This document shows positions 32,330 to 43,014 of a DNA stretch of 64,000 nt, in pieces (position 1 is the stretch's first letter; each line of letters starts with the position of its first letter). Both the position numbers and the translations under genes were made by a program. Below the pieces are notes generated by a model. That model searched no databases and was not told the origin of the DNA. It saw only the letters and a list, made by a program, of their open reading frames with translations. The DNA is from Channallabes apus (Eukaryota > Chordata > Actinopteri > Siluriformes > Clariidae), in contig CM060113.1 in assembly GCA_030522415.1 (NCBI GenBank), forward strand, positions 15,366,151 to 15,430,150, in the 5' to 3' direction.

Positions 32330-34560
32330 AAATAAAATAAACAATAATAAACTGAAATAAAATCAACACTGTCATCTGCTGGAGCTTTCCAAAGTTCAAA
32401 ATTTACAAAGGCACACCTGCTTTTTCTTGAGTCAAAGTCGGAAATGATCTTTTCACATGATAAAGCCTTTGCTAATTCAGAGTTGATGCTGACAATTGCC
32501 AGACCACTCATGCGCTCTTGTGCCATACATGAGCGCAAGTACGTTTTGATGAGCTTCATTTTAGAAAAACTTCGCTCAGCAGAGGCAACAGTTACAGGGT
32601 GCGTCACTGCTATGTGCAGAGCAATTCAGAGATTTGGGTACAACTCTTGTAGGTGGTTGTCATGGAGAAATGATAGCATCTCCAGAGCTGTTGTGAGTGG
32701 TGGCAACTGTGGAAGGTTTATGATTTCTTTAGCTAGCTCTTGACCATTAATATCAGAACCTCCTTTTTCCACTGCAGTCAATGTCTTCTCTACCTCAGTG
32801 CAGTGTTTCTGTAAAGTCTCTTTTGACATCCCTTGAACTTGAAATCAAGAAGAACTCCAAATCTGTCTTTGACCTGAGTGAAAATTTAAAATCTCTCTTG
32901 AAGTGATGCCAAAGCAGAATCCACAAGACTACTAAAAAAGGTAACCTCAAGCTTTTTGAGGGCATCACTGATAGGCTCATCTACAGCCTCATAGGCAAAA
33001 TGCCTTTTAGTGCTTCTCAGCCTTTTCTCCTTAAGGTCAGGCTCTATGTTTAGGGCTTCACATAGTTCCTTTGCAGTTGACTAAGCATCCACAAATCCAG
33101 ACTGTCTGTATTTCATGAGAAAATGTTTTGCACTCTCAATGAGTCGAACAGCAACATCCAGTTGCATTGAACTGGACTGAAGCATCTTGTTCACCTGGTT
33201 AATATGTGTTAAGATGTCAAACCATACAACAGTGCATATCAGAAACCTAAATGAAGCCACTTCTTCTGCAAGGGCTTGAGCCTCTACTTTGGCAACTGGA
33301 TCATTCACAGCTTGCCTTGCCTCAATAAGAACATTTCTGATCTCCTTCACTTGGTGCCTGACAGCTGTAATGCTTTGCAGTCTGCTTTCCCATCTTACAT
33401 CACTCCAAAACTTCAATGTGAGATGGACATGCTTCCACAAGATGTTCCCTCGTTGTGTAGCTCCTGAAAAGAATGTGAAGAGTTTCTGTACATAACCAAA
33501 GTAACCAAGAGCATCCTTAGATGCCTTTGCTGCATCTGCTATCACAAGATTCATTGAATGTGCTCCACAAGGTACAAACAGAGCTCTTGGGTTTTGCTTT
33601 AGCAGTCTCGCTTGCACTCCTTGACTTTTACCTTTCATATTAGCACCATTATCGTAGGCCTGTCCTCTGCAATTTTAAAAAGGAATCTGACGCTTCTGAA
33701 GCTTGTCCAGTATACATTTACATTTACATTTAGGCATTTGGCAGACGCTCTTATCCAGAGCGACATACATTTTTATCTCATTATACATCTGAGCAGTTAA
33801 GGGTTAAGGGCCTTGCTCAAGGGCCCAACAGTGGCAACTTGGTGGTTGTGGGGTTTGAACCTGGGATCTTCCGAACCGTAGTCCAATGCCTTAACCACTA
33901 TGCTACCCCTGGCCCCCAGTATCACATTTGACGGTTTCAAATCTAGAAGCCAGTGGTTTCTAAGACTTCCACATATCCTAGAAAGTATTCTTTAAACTCT
34001 GGCTTTGGCTCCAAGGCCACAGTCCGCAATATGACTGGCATTTGTTCTTTATGACTTGTATCCGGGGTGCAGTCAAGAATAATTTAATAGTATTTTGCCT
34101 GATGAATATTGGACACAATGGTCTTCAATATTTTGTCACTTATACAGTAAGCTGTATCAGCTCATTTTGGATTTGCTGTCCAAGGTAATGTGTTCGAGTG
34201 GTTTTGTCCTTGACTCTCGACAGATGATTTTCCATCACAGGATCAAACAGTGCAAGAAGCTTGACTTCCTTGAGAAAGTTGCCATTGTTTGCTTCGTAGA
34301 GACGATCTGAGGAGCTCGTAAAAGGAAGATTTCGGGATGCCAAAGATATTGTGATGCTGAATAATCATGTGAGGACATCATGCCACCTCTCATGCCAAGA
34401 GAGTTAATTCTTGATGGTCTATTGTCTTCTTGTTCTTTAGACGCATCTCAAGTTCCCTCCATTTCAACATGGATTGTATGTGGTCTAAGGCCTAAAATGG
34501 TCTAAAATCCTCCCTTGACAGGTTTTTTTTGAGCAGCTGGGATGGTGATGGCGTACTCTG
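32330..34560 (-). pseudogene. ZMYM1-like hAT transposase gene (decayed)
   Basis: Pieces in sense order: DUF4371-like segment with LALFDPVMENHLSRVK (34140-34343), a middle catalytic segment (33081-33638: FVPCGAHSMNLVIADAA, FWSDVRWESRLQSI), and the hAT C-terminal dimerisation motif (32323-32607: VASAERSFSKMKLIKTYLRS, MSGLAIVSINSELA). Many stops and frame breaks separate them, and a SINE at 33714-33915 splits the gene. I did not find terminal inverted repeats. Confidence 0.8.
33714..33915 (-). mobile_element. tRNA-derived SINE, copy 2 (complete)
   Basis: The minus strand shows the A-box-like TAGCATAGTGG, the segment CGGTTCGGAAGATCCCAGGTTCAAACCC with the B box, the shared body and the (AAATGT)n tail. 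The target duplication CCAGTAT lies at 33707-33713 and 33916-33922. It interrupts the hAT transposase remnant, so it is younger than that insertion. Confidence 0.88.
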
Positions 34561-34644
34561 CGTATAGGGAGTGGCGGTACTATTTGCCACAATCTCCATC
34601 ACAACCTTGCTGGCTTCAATCATTACGGAACCAGCACAACACAT

Positions 34645-34790
34645 TTACACACTTAGGAATTTGGCAGATGCTCTTATCCAGAGCGACGTATAAAAGTGCT
34701 TTGTAGTTTCTGTCATTGGATTGATCCTTACACTGAGTTACTAGGTCACTAACTAGGTACTGTACCTTCAGTCAAACACTGTTGGGAATT
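34645..34790 (-). mobile_element. SINE tail fragment, inverted relative to 12010
   Basis: Minus strand: AGTACCTAGTTAGTGACCTAGTAACTCAGTG, then CGCTCTGGATAAGAGC and a GTGTAAATGTG end. It has no tRNA head. Confidence 0.6.
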
Positions 34791-34799
34791 TTTTGGAAA

Positions 34800-35085
34800 G
34801 ATTAGATAGGTACTGAAAAAAAGGATATGTCTTAAGTCATTGTTTAAAGGACATGTTCGCCCTGCACATGGTCACATGTTCAACACTACAAGGACATGTT
34901 CACCCTTCACCCAATTCTTATCATGAACACCTGTTCCCATTTACCCATCATATTGTATATGAGCACACTCTGGGCTCACAGACATTGTAAAGTAATACCT
35001 CAGCATTATCTTACAGACATTGTAAAGTAATACTTCACCAATATCTTCACCTGAACTTGTTCTGTACTTGTCCAGTTGGGTGATG
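34800..35085. other. unassigned spacer
   Basis: It contains short internal repeats (GGACATGTTC.CCCT, CAGACATTGTAAAGTAATAC twice at about 34980 and 35022). No gene. Confidence 0.4.
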
Positions 35086-35481
35086 TAGCTTCCTGTTTTT
35101 GTATCGTTGCCGCGAAAGTTTCGCGTTTGTATCAGCCTTTAAATTACATAGCTTTTTCATTTATACAATAATAATATTAATAGCAACTAGTTTTTACATC
35201 TTCATACTATTTGGCTTTGCCTTTTTCTGTACCTTTTGGAGAACGTGCGAGTTTCCTCGTCTAAGAACAACAAACGGAATTCAGCTCCAAACAACTAAAA
35301 CTCTGACACAGAGGTACGTTATCATGTCTACTGTACCATTCAGCTCGTTCAGTGTGTAGAGTGCAGGATGTTTAGACATTCTTCCTCCGCAGGTAATCTT
35401 AGGGCTCTAGGACAGCACAGGTTCTCTAAGATAGTGGTACTGTACATGCTGGAGCTAATGAAATACACCTTCGTCAGTCAG

Positions 35482-35865
35482 TGTCAGAGATGAACTAACC
35501 TGAGATGACCAGAAGACGTAGCTTTAGCGGTTAGCCCAATGTAGCGTGGATGGTAAACCCAACCGCAGAGTAACGGCGAGTAGGCAGGATAACCACGCGA
35601 TTTACTTTAAGGACTCTCACAAAAGTGGAGCAAGGGAAAAACACAAATTTAACCCGCGTCCTATAAATACACACACAACGGCAAGAAGCGATAACCAAAA
35701 CACAGTGAGTACTCACGGTTTGAAGAAAGCCAACGTTAACCGACATGGGCCGAACTCAATGACTGAGCGGTAAGCCACCGTTTGTTTACTCCTCTTATAC
35801 TTCCTGGTAGGCGGCCGACTTACTTCCGGGTCCTAGTGCCGGCCGCAGATTGTGTGTGCATGACA
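35482..35865 (-). repeat. Gypsy-2 3' LTR
   Basis: It is 384 bp long. The last codons of pol run into it, with the stop at 35820. It has the same layout as the 5' LTR. Confidence 0.94.
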
Positions 35866-38800
35866 GTACCCCCCTGTCCAGGACCGACTCCGGACGGTCC
35901 TGGGGTGGAGGATACCCTACGACGGTAGTCTTGGATTAGTTCGGGGTCGAGAATGAACCGGGCCGGAATCCAAGACCGCTCCTCGGGACCGTAACCCTCC
36001 CAATCAACCACGTACTGCGTACCTCTGTCCCGAGGACGCGAATCGAGGATCCGGCGCACGGTGTAGGCGAGACCACCGTCGATGATCCGGGGAGGAGGAG
36101 CAGGGGGGGAGGGTGGAATCATGGGAGATGTGATGAAGGGCTTTAATTGTGAGATGTGGAAGACTGGGTGGATCCGGAGCGCCGCAGGCAGCTGGAGCCG
36201 GTAGGTGACAGGGTTTATCCGGTGGGTGATGCGGTATGGGCCGATGAATCTAGGTGACAGTTTCTTTGACTCAGTGTGGAGGTGAAGATTTTGGGTGGAA
36301 AGCCATACCTTGTCACCTACGTGGAACAATCGTCCCGGGGGGTGTCGACGGCGATGTTGAATGGTGTAGCGGGCGTTGGCCTGTTGGATGGCTCGGTTGG
36401 CTTGAGTCCACAGCCGTCGACACCTGCGGACCAACTGTTGGGCTGACGGCACATCAACCTCCGGTTCCTGATGGTTGAACATCGAAGGTTGGAAGCCGTG
36501 GCATACCTCAAATGGGCTTAGCTTCGTGGCTGATGAGACATGGAGGTTGTGGGAAAGTTCTGCCCAGATGAGGTAGCGAGCCCAGGAGCGCTGACGATCG
36601 GTAATAAAGCATCTCAGGTAGCGCTCCAGTTGTTGGTTGGTCCGCTCCGTCTGACCGTTAGTCTGGGGGTCGTATCCAGATGAGAGACTGCAGGTTGAAT
36701 TGATCAGACGGCAGAAGGCTTTCCAGAACCTGGCTGTGAACTGGGGCCCTCTGTCCGAGACGATGTCCTTGGGGAACCCATGCAGACGGACTACGTGCTC
36801 TAATATCAGCTCTGCTGTTTCCTTGGCTGACGGGAGTCCGGCAAGGGCTACCAAGTGCACGGCCTTAGAGAACCGATCTACAATGGTCATGATGGTGTTC
36901 TTTCCGTCCGAGGCCGGCAGGCCCACGACAAAGTCGACGGCAATGTGCGTCCAGGGCCGACGAGGAACCGGGAGAGGTTGAAGATCTCCGGAGGGGGGCT
37001 GGTTGAGGTTCTTGGCCCGGGCGCACACTGGACACGCCTGAACGAACTCTTTGACGTTCTTCGCCATTGATGGCCACCAGAAGTCCCGTTGGAGGAACCG
37101 TAGGGTGCGCTGCGTGCCTTGGTGTCCTGCGATGGTGGACGAATGACCCTACTGAAGAACCTCGGACTTCATGGCGTTGGGCACGTAGAGTCGTCCAGGC
37201 GGCACACCTGCCGGCTCGGTCTCTAAGGTCTGCGCCTGGCGGACCCTTGTTTCCAGATCCAGGTGAAGTGGTGCGATGATTCTGGAGGAGGGTAGGACAG
37301 GCGCGGGGTCCGCCTGGGGTGGCTCCATCTCGAGTTGTCGCGAGAGGGCATCTGCCTTGGTGTTTTTTGACCCCGGGCGGTATGAAAGGTGGAAGTTATA
37401 GTGTTCAAAGAACAATGCCCATCGCGCCTGTCTGGGGTTGAGCTGTTTCAAACTTCTGATGGTGATGAGGTTTTGATGATCCGTCCAGATGATGAATGGC
37501 TCCCTGGCGCCCTGGAGCCAGTGACGCCATTCCTCCAAAGCCCACTTTATGGCCAGCAGCTCGCGGTCCCCTACCCCGTATCGCTGCTGAGTGGTGTCAA
37601 ATTTTTTGGAGAAGAAACTACATGGGTGTAGTTTCTGATCTGGACCTCGTTGAGAGAGAACGGCTCCAGCGCCCACATCTGAAGCGTCCACCTCAACAAC
37701 GAATGGTTTACTGGTGTCAGGATGGAGGAGGATGGGAGCGGTGGTAAAGCGGTCACAAAGTCTGTTGAAGGCGGAGATGGCAGTAGAGTTGAGGCGGAAA
37801 GGGAGAGAGGAGGGACGAGTCAGAGCGGTTAGGGGGGCGGCAACTGTACTGTAGTCCCGGATAAAGCGACGGTAGAAATTCGCAAACCTGAGAAACCGTT
37901 GAAGTTGCTTGAGGGTCTTGGGTAGGGGCCAATGACGCACAACTTCCAGCTTCTGCGGGTCCATGGCCACACCCTGGGGCGAGATGACAAAACCCAGGAA
38001 CGTGGTGGAGCGCTCGTGAAAAGCGCACTTTTCCAACTTACAATACAGCTGATGGGCGAGTAATCTCTTTAGAACCGCCCTGACATGCTGGGTATGTTCC
38101 TCAGCGGTACGGGAGTAAATGAGGATGTCATCCAGATACGCAAATGCCCACCGCCCTAACATGTCTCGAAGAACATCATTTATCAGGTGTTGGAAGGCGG
38201 CGTGGGCGTTGCACAGTCCAAAGGGGATTACGAGGCTTTCGTAATGTCCAGTCGGGGTGATGAAGGCCGTCTTCCACTCATCGCCCTCTCTAATGCACAG
38301 CAAGTTGTAGGCGCTCCGGAGGTCCAACTTAGTAAAGATGGTGGCACCAGAGAGGGCGTCCAGGGCAGAGTTGGTAAGAGGCAGAGGGTGTCGGTTTTTT
38401 ATTGTGATGTTGTTGAGCCCCCGATAGTCGACACATGGGGGAAGTTCACCCCCCCTCTTCTTTACGAAGAAGAACCCCGCGGCAGCAGGTGAGGAGGAGG
38501 GCCTGATGGTCCCCTGGCGGAGGGCGTTGGTTATATATTCCTCCATCGCCTGCGTCTCTGTTGATGTTAAGGAGTAGAGGTGGCCGCGGGGTGGGACTGC
38601 GCCTGGTTGTAGGTCGATGGCGAGGTCATATGGGCGGTGTGGAGGAAGATGGATGGCCCGCCGCTTGCAAAAAACCTCTGCCAGGTCCCTATACGACTCG
38701 GGAATGGCGTTGGTGTCGACGTCGGGGGCCTCGGACTCCCTAGAGCACGTCCCAGCCGGCGCCCCTAGGCATAGTTCGGTGCAGGTCGTGCCCCATTGTA

Positions 38801-39284
38801 GAATTCTGTGTTGTGTCCAGGAAATGAGAGGATCGTGTTGCAGGAGCCACGGGTGTCCCAGGATGATAGGAGGAGATGAGATGGAGGTGACGTGAAATCT
38901 GATCTGTTCGTGGTGTTGATCGATGAGGAGGGTGATGGGTTGAGTCTGGGTGGTGATTGGGCTGGTAGATAGGGGGCGACCGTCGACGGAGGTGATCCGA
39001 ACGGGCTGGGATAACGCCTCAAATTTTACCCCCAATTTTTTGGCATAAGAAGAGTCAATGAAGTTACCTGCTGCCCCGGAGTCGATGAACGCAGTACTTC
39101 GGACTCGTTTGTGGCCAATCTGGAGGAATACCTGAACCGTAAGGCGAGATGGGGTGGCGTCGGTAGTGGTGGAGATCAGGAGTGGGCCCGGTGAGTCTCT
39201 CCCTCCGCTCACCGGGGATGGGCGTTTCCCGGGCGCAGTGGACAGGTCGCCCGATGATGTTCTGCAGACCCACAATACGCGCAC
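35820..39284 (-). pseudogene. Gypsy-2 pol with chromodomain, one nonsense codon
   Basis: From 39284 to 37149 the frame encodes protease (DSG, residues 68-70), RT (LDLRSAYN with Asp about 321; YLDD 383-386) and RNase H (VEVDASDVGAGAVL, DRELLAIKWALEEWRHW, WTDHQNL). TAG at 37149-37151 stands where Gypsy-1 has a Trp codon, just before the integrase HHCC finger. The same frame continues open to 35820 with CPVCARAK, integrase AVDFVVGLP, SDRGPQF and the glutamate in QTERTNQQLERYL. A C-terminal chromodomain follows (YTVRRILDSRPRDRGTQYVV, then VDWEGYGPEERSWIPA). Chromodomains direct chromovirus integration to heterochromatin. Only this one stop separates it from a complete pol. Confidence 0.93.
39170..39230 (-). 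promoter_or_regulatory. Gypsy-2 -1 ribosomal frameshift signal
   Basis: The slippery heptamer G GGA AAC (39224-39230) is in the gag frame. After a 7-nt spacer (39217-39223) comes a perfect 9-bp stem, CCCGGTGAG (39208-39216) with CTCACCGGG (39187-39195), and a 12-nt loop. Five loop bases, GGAGA, can pair with TCTCC just downstream, allowing a pseudoknot. The gag TGA (39209-39211) is in stem 1. Pol is in the -1 frame. Confidence 0.82.
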
Positions 39285-40234
39285 AGGCCCTCTCTAAACC
39301 GGCGTGTACGTTCGGCTACGGTCAGGGAGGCGCGCCCTAATTGCATGGGTTCCCCGGCTCCGGTGTCAACCACGGCAGGAGGTGGAGATCCGACAGTTCC
39401 GGTATTGGGGTTGGTGAAGGTTGCTGATGGTCGTGGGGTGGTGTAGGAGAAGACGGGTGCAGGTGGCAGGGTTCTCGGGGCTGGCTTTGGGCGAGACAGA
39501 AGGCGCTGATCAATCCGCAGGGCCAGTTGGATCAGTCCCTCGAGTGTGGCGGGAAGTTCTCGCCCGGCGAGCTCGTCTTTGATGCGGTAAGCCAGTCCCT
39601 CGTAGAAGGACGTCCGGAGCGCGGCGTCTCCCCAGTTTGTCTGCATGGCGAGGGTCCGGAATTCCGCTGTGTACCGGCTCACGGATGATCCTCCCTGCCG
39701 CAGGTGGTAGAGTTTAGTGTCGGTCTCCACCTCGCCCGCTGGGTGTTCGAAAGTCAATCTGAGCTGGCGGGTGAATTCATTGTAAGAATGGGCGGTATCA
39801 GAATCGGATTTAAGAACTGCCGTGGCCCACTCAGCTGCCTGCCCTGTTAGCAACGAGACCAGGAGAGCGATGCGTAGCCGATCGGTGGAGTATTTGGTGG
39901 CATTGAACTCGAACACCAGATCAAGCGCTGTCAAAAACACATCACATCTCCCGTCCGTGCCATTCCATTTTTCTGGAAGTGCAAGAAAAACATCAGTAGG
40001 GGTGGGGGGGGGTTGGTGCGGCGCCGCGGCCGCTGCGACGGGAGGCCGGCTAGCCGCGCCCTCAACGGCCGCCCGCAGATCCGCGTTCTCCCGCCTGAGC
40101 TCCGCAACCTCGCGGCGCAAGGCCGCGATGTCTTGGACACTCTGGCGCAGAGTAGCGAGCTCCGCGGTTAGTCCGTTAATGAGCACGGCATGCTGATCTA
40201 CCACGCCGCATAGGCGCGCATGGGTTAGATGCAT
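39209..40234 (-). CDS. Gypsy-2 Gag
   Basis: 341 codons. Residues about 28-58 form a heptad-rich coiled coil (LRQSVQDIAALRREVAELRR). Next come an Ala/Pro-rich linker, the retrotransposon capsid-like region (FLALPEKWNGTDGRCDVFL, AAEWATAVL, YTAEFRTLAMQT) and a C-terminal CCHC zinc knuckle (CAYCGSAEHHRATC). The ATG in the PBS (40275-40277) is out of frame with this ORF. It opens 12 codons and stops at TAA 40239-40241, five nt before this ATG (40232-40234). A 17-nt offset repeat of GGTAAACCCA explains the shift relative to Gypsy-1. Gag is homologous to the sushi-derived mammalian genes PEG10 and RTL1. Confidence 0.9.
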   Translation of the reverse strand: MHLTHARLCGVVDQHAVLINGLTAELATLRQSVQDIAALRREVAELRRENADLRAAVEGAASRPPVAAAAAPHQPPPTPTDVFLALPEKWNGTDGRCDVFLTALDLVFEFNATKYSTDRLRIALLVSLLTGQAAEWATAVLKSDSDTAHSYNEFTRQLRLTFEHPAGEVETDTKLYHLRQGGSSVSRYTAEFRTLAMQTNWGDAALRTSFYEGLAYRIKDELAGRELPATLEGLIQLALRIDQRLLSRPKPAPRTLPPAPVFSYTTPRPSATFTNPNTGTVGSPPPAVVDTGAGEPMQLGRASLTVAERTRRFREGLCAYCGSAEHHRATCPLRPGNAHPR

Positions 40235-40267
40235 GGGTTTACCCCTCCGCTGGGTTTACCGCTTGAG

Positions 40268-40278
40268 GCTCAGTCATT
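40268..40278 (-). promoter_or_regulatory. Gypsy-2 self-priming primer-binding site
   Basis: AATGACTGAGC on the sense strand, one base inside the LTR. It is exactly complementary over 11 nt to 40556-40566, with mismatches on both sides, so the complementarity ends sharply at 11. Same sequence and position as in Gypsy-1. Confidence 0.82.
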
Positions 40279-40279
40279 C

Positions 40280-40663
40280 TGTCAGAGATGAACTAACCTG
40301 AGGTGACCAGAAGACGTAGCTTTCGCGGTTAGCCCAATGTAGCGTGGATGGTAAACCCAACCGCGGAGTAATGGCGAGTAGGCAGGATAACCACGCGATT
40401 TACTTTAAGGACTCTCACAAAAGTGGAGCAAGGGAAAAACACAAATTTAACCCGCGTCCTATAAATACACACACAACGGCAAGAAGCGATAACCAAAACA
40501 CAGTGAGTACTCACGGTTTGAAGAAAGCCAACGTTAACCGACATGGGCCGAACTCAATGACTGAGCGGTAAGCCACCGTTTGTTTACTCCTCTTATACTT
40601 CCTGGTAGGCGGCCGACTTACTTCCGGGTCCTAGTGCCGGCCGCAGATTGTGTGTGCATGACA
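40280..40663 (-). repeat. Gypsy-2 5' LTR (promoter LTR)
   Basis: It is 384 bp long. TATAAGAG (40590-40597) lies 31 bp upstream of the predicted RNA start GCTCAGTCATT (40556-40566). A 71-codon leader ORF (40329-40544) begins 22 nt after that start. Confidence 0.94.
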
Positions 40664-41230
40664 GTCAGAGGTTAGTAAGAATAACTTTACAGAGGTGTTT
40701 AAATTAGCGAAGGCGATGTCCGATGCTCTGGTCCCATCCCAATGAGACGTGGCGACATAGCTTACAGCAGGTTATGGTCGCTGAACCGCTGGATGTCCAG
40801 GTGGTGCTCCGAAAATAATGTGGGCTTCATAGACAATTGAAAGACCTTTGAGGGCAAAGCTGGCCTGTTAGGGCAGGACGGTGTCCATCCCACTCGGGAA
40901 GGTGGTGCTCTCATTTCCTGTAGTATAGCTCTTAGTCTCAGAAGAGGTCTAGTTAACCGGTGACAATCCAGAGCCCAGGCCAGGGAGCAGACAGACAGGC
41001 TAAACCAACCGTCTGCTAGCTGCATAGAGTCGTCACTCAGGGTTCACTATATTGAGACTGTGTCTGTTCCCCGATCTAAGGAAAAATGTAGAAAGACTCA
41101 GAAAGTCTGTTTTAATAATTTAATTAACATAAAGACCACAAACTCGGATCACACTGAATATGCAGCCGGCACCTCTGATCTGAAGCTAGGACTGTTAAAT
41201 ATTAGATCTCTCGCATCAAAAGCAGTTATT

Positions 41231-41566
41231 CATTCATTCATTCATTTTCTATACCGCTTAATCCTGTGTTCAGGGTCGCGGGGGGACCTGGAGCCTATCC
41301 CAGGAGACTTCGGGCAGGGTACACCCTGGACAGGGTGCCAATCCATCGCAGGGCACACACATACACTCACACACACACTACGGGCAATTTAGGAACGCCA
41401 ATTAGCCTAACCTGCATATCTTTGGACTGTGGGAGGAAACCGGAGTACCCGGAGGAAACCCACCAAACACGGGGAGAACATGCAAACTCCATGCACACAG
41501 AGACGGGAATCGAGCCTGGCCGGGGAATCGAACCCAGACCCTGGAGGTACAAGGCGACAGTGCTAT
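41231..41566 (-). mobile_element. short non-LTR retroelement with (ATTC)n end
   Basis: The target duplication AAGCAGTTATT (41220-41230, 41567-41577) brackets it. On the minus strand it begins with an element head containing GGTTCGATTCCC and ACATGCAAACTCC-type blocks. It passes TTCCTCCCACAGTCCAAAGA and GGGATAGGCTCCAGG and ends in GAATGAATGAATGAATAAC. This is a widespread teleost repeat, SINE-like or the 3' end of an RTE-type LINE. The 11-bp duplication and tail show target-primed insertion. Confidence 0.82.
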
Positions 41567-42876
41567 AAGCAGTTATTATTAATGAAATTATCACAGATCA
41601 GGAGTTTGATATACTCTGTTTAACTCAGTGGTTCTCAAAGTGTGGGGCGCGCCCCACTAGTGGGGAATACAGACATGACAGGTGGGGCGCAATGAATGGG
41701 AGGATAAACAGGAAAGTTCCTATTCTAATTCATGCTTTTCTTTATTGATAATGAAGAGCGTACGCTCAAAACTAAACAATCACACACAAATAAATGGATC
41801 ATTAATACAAGTAAATTTAAAATAACATCAGTTGTGGGCCGGGAGAAAAAGTGGAACCATAGTGGAACAATAACGGTTTAACGTCGGGCCAACTTCAGCA
41901 GCGCTGCTCGAATCACAAACCTGCGCGAGCCACTGGGCAGCGCTGCGCGACTCTGACAGAAATAAACCGCGCCGACCATCAAAATACATTTTCTGGGATG
42001 CGCACGTACAAACCAGGCATGGCAAGGCGGAAACAATAATAGACAGTCCTGATATTTTAAATAGTTTGTAAATAAAAACATAGTGGGTCGCATTCGAGCG
42101 GCGCTGCGCGATCCACCGGGCTGCGCAAATAAACCAGATCATCACTGCGCTATTCAGGTAGTCGTGCTGCGCTGTATTTGCGCAGATATTTGGTTCAATC
42201 GGGTGCCACGGTTTCGTCCCACTTTTGATGTGTTTGGCTTCACATACACTTCGACAATGGAAGAAGACGAGCAGTGAGCTTGCTTATATGTGACAAAACC
42301 AACAACGAGGAGATTGTAAAGAAAAAAGGTGCCTCGTCTGTGGTGTGGAATTAGTTTGGGTATAAGAAAAGTGATACGAATGAGATGAACGTGATCCACT
42401 TTAAACATGTGGATTGCACAACCCTGGACATTACCATTCTTTTCCTACTCGTACAGCTGCTCTTATTGTTCACATATTCTTCATATATTTTCTATATTGT
42501 GTATTGTTGTACAGTTATTTTATTTTAACTTTAGTTTTTATATTTTATTTTATTCATTCCTAGTTAAATTTACCTATTTTATTTTTCATATTTATTTCCT
42601 ATTCATAGTCTTTTATTTTAAGGTTTGAATTAAATAGAATTTTTGAATTTGATTTGCAAGGTACGCAAGTTCACTGTTTTAACAAGTGGTGGAAACACGT
42701 CAAACCTTTTCTATCATCTGAAATCCAAGCATCCAAACGAATATGGCCAAAGTAAAAAAATAAAATGCGGCAAACCTCAGCAATTCACAGTTTATATAAA
42801 ATTACATTATGTAAAACAGTTTCTTTGTGTTTGAATTTTTATTTATGCATTTTCAGATACAAATTGCTATATTGTG

Positions 42877-42882
<6 letters not shown>

Positions 42883-42931
<49 letters not shown>
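42883..42931. repeat. (TA)n microsatellite inside hAT copy 2
   Basis: TA run at a site where copy 1 has only a short ATATATATTG, so it expanded after the copies separated. Confidence 0.95.
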
Positions 42932-42935
<4 letters not shown>

Positions 42936-43014
42936 ACCGAGGTAGAAAATAGCTTCTACTGTGATAGAAGATTTTGGTTATATCGCCCACCACTAATGAA
43001 GCCTAACTTGCTTC

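Larger units (their letters stand above)
35482..40663 (-). mobile_element. Gypsy-2: sushi-type Ty3/gypsy chromovirus, nearly intact
   Basis: Two 384-bp LTRs (35482-35865, 40280-40663) start TGTCA and end TGACA. The target duplication GTCAG lies at 35477-35481 and 40664-40668, cut from L2-B ORF1. The LTRs differ at about 4 positions by eye, fewer than Gypsy-1, so this is the younger insertion. Sense order: self-priming PBS, gag, -1 frameshift signal, protease, RT, RNase H, integrase, chromodomain, polypurine tract (about 35866-35876). Damage seen: one nonsense codon in pol and a small duplication at the gag start. Confidence 0.96.
35350..41010 (+). pseudogene. L2-B ORF1 esterase, interrupted by Gypsy-2
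   Basis: The left piece ends in VHAGANEIHLRQS and the right piece (from 40669) continues with EVSKNNFTEVFKLAKAMSD, then NRWMSRWCSENNVGFIDNW and DGVHPTREGGALIS, the His-containing end of the SGNH domain. Compare HAGTNDTRLRQTEI and HTDGLHPSRAG in L2-A. Stops show that the gene was decayed or has decayed since. The N-terminal coiled coil is not clearly present. Confidence 0.75.

Noticed and set aside
40762..41025. 87-codon minus-strand ORF
   Set aside because: It is antisense to the L2-B ORF1 esterase end, which is the real coding frame.
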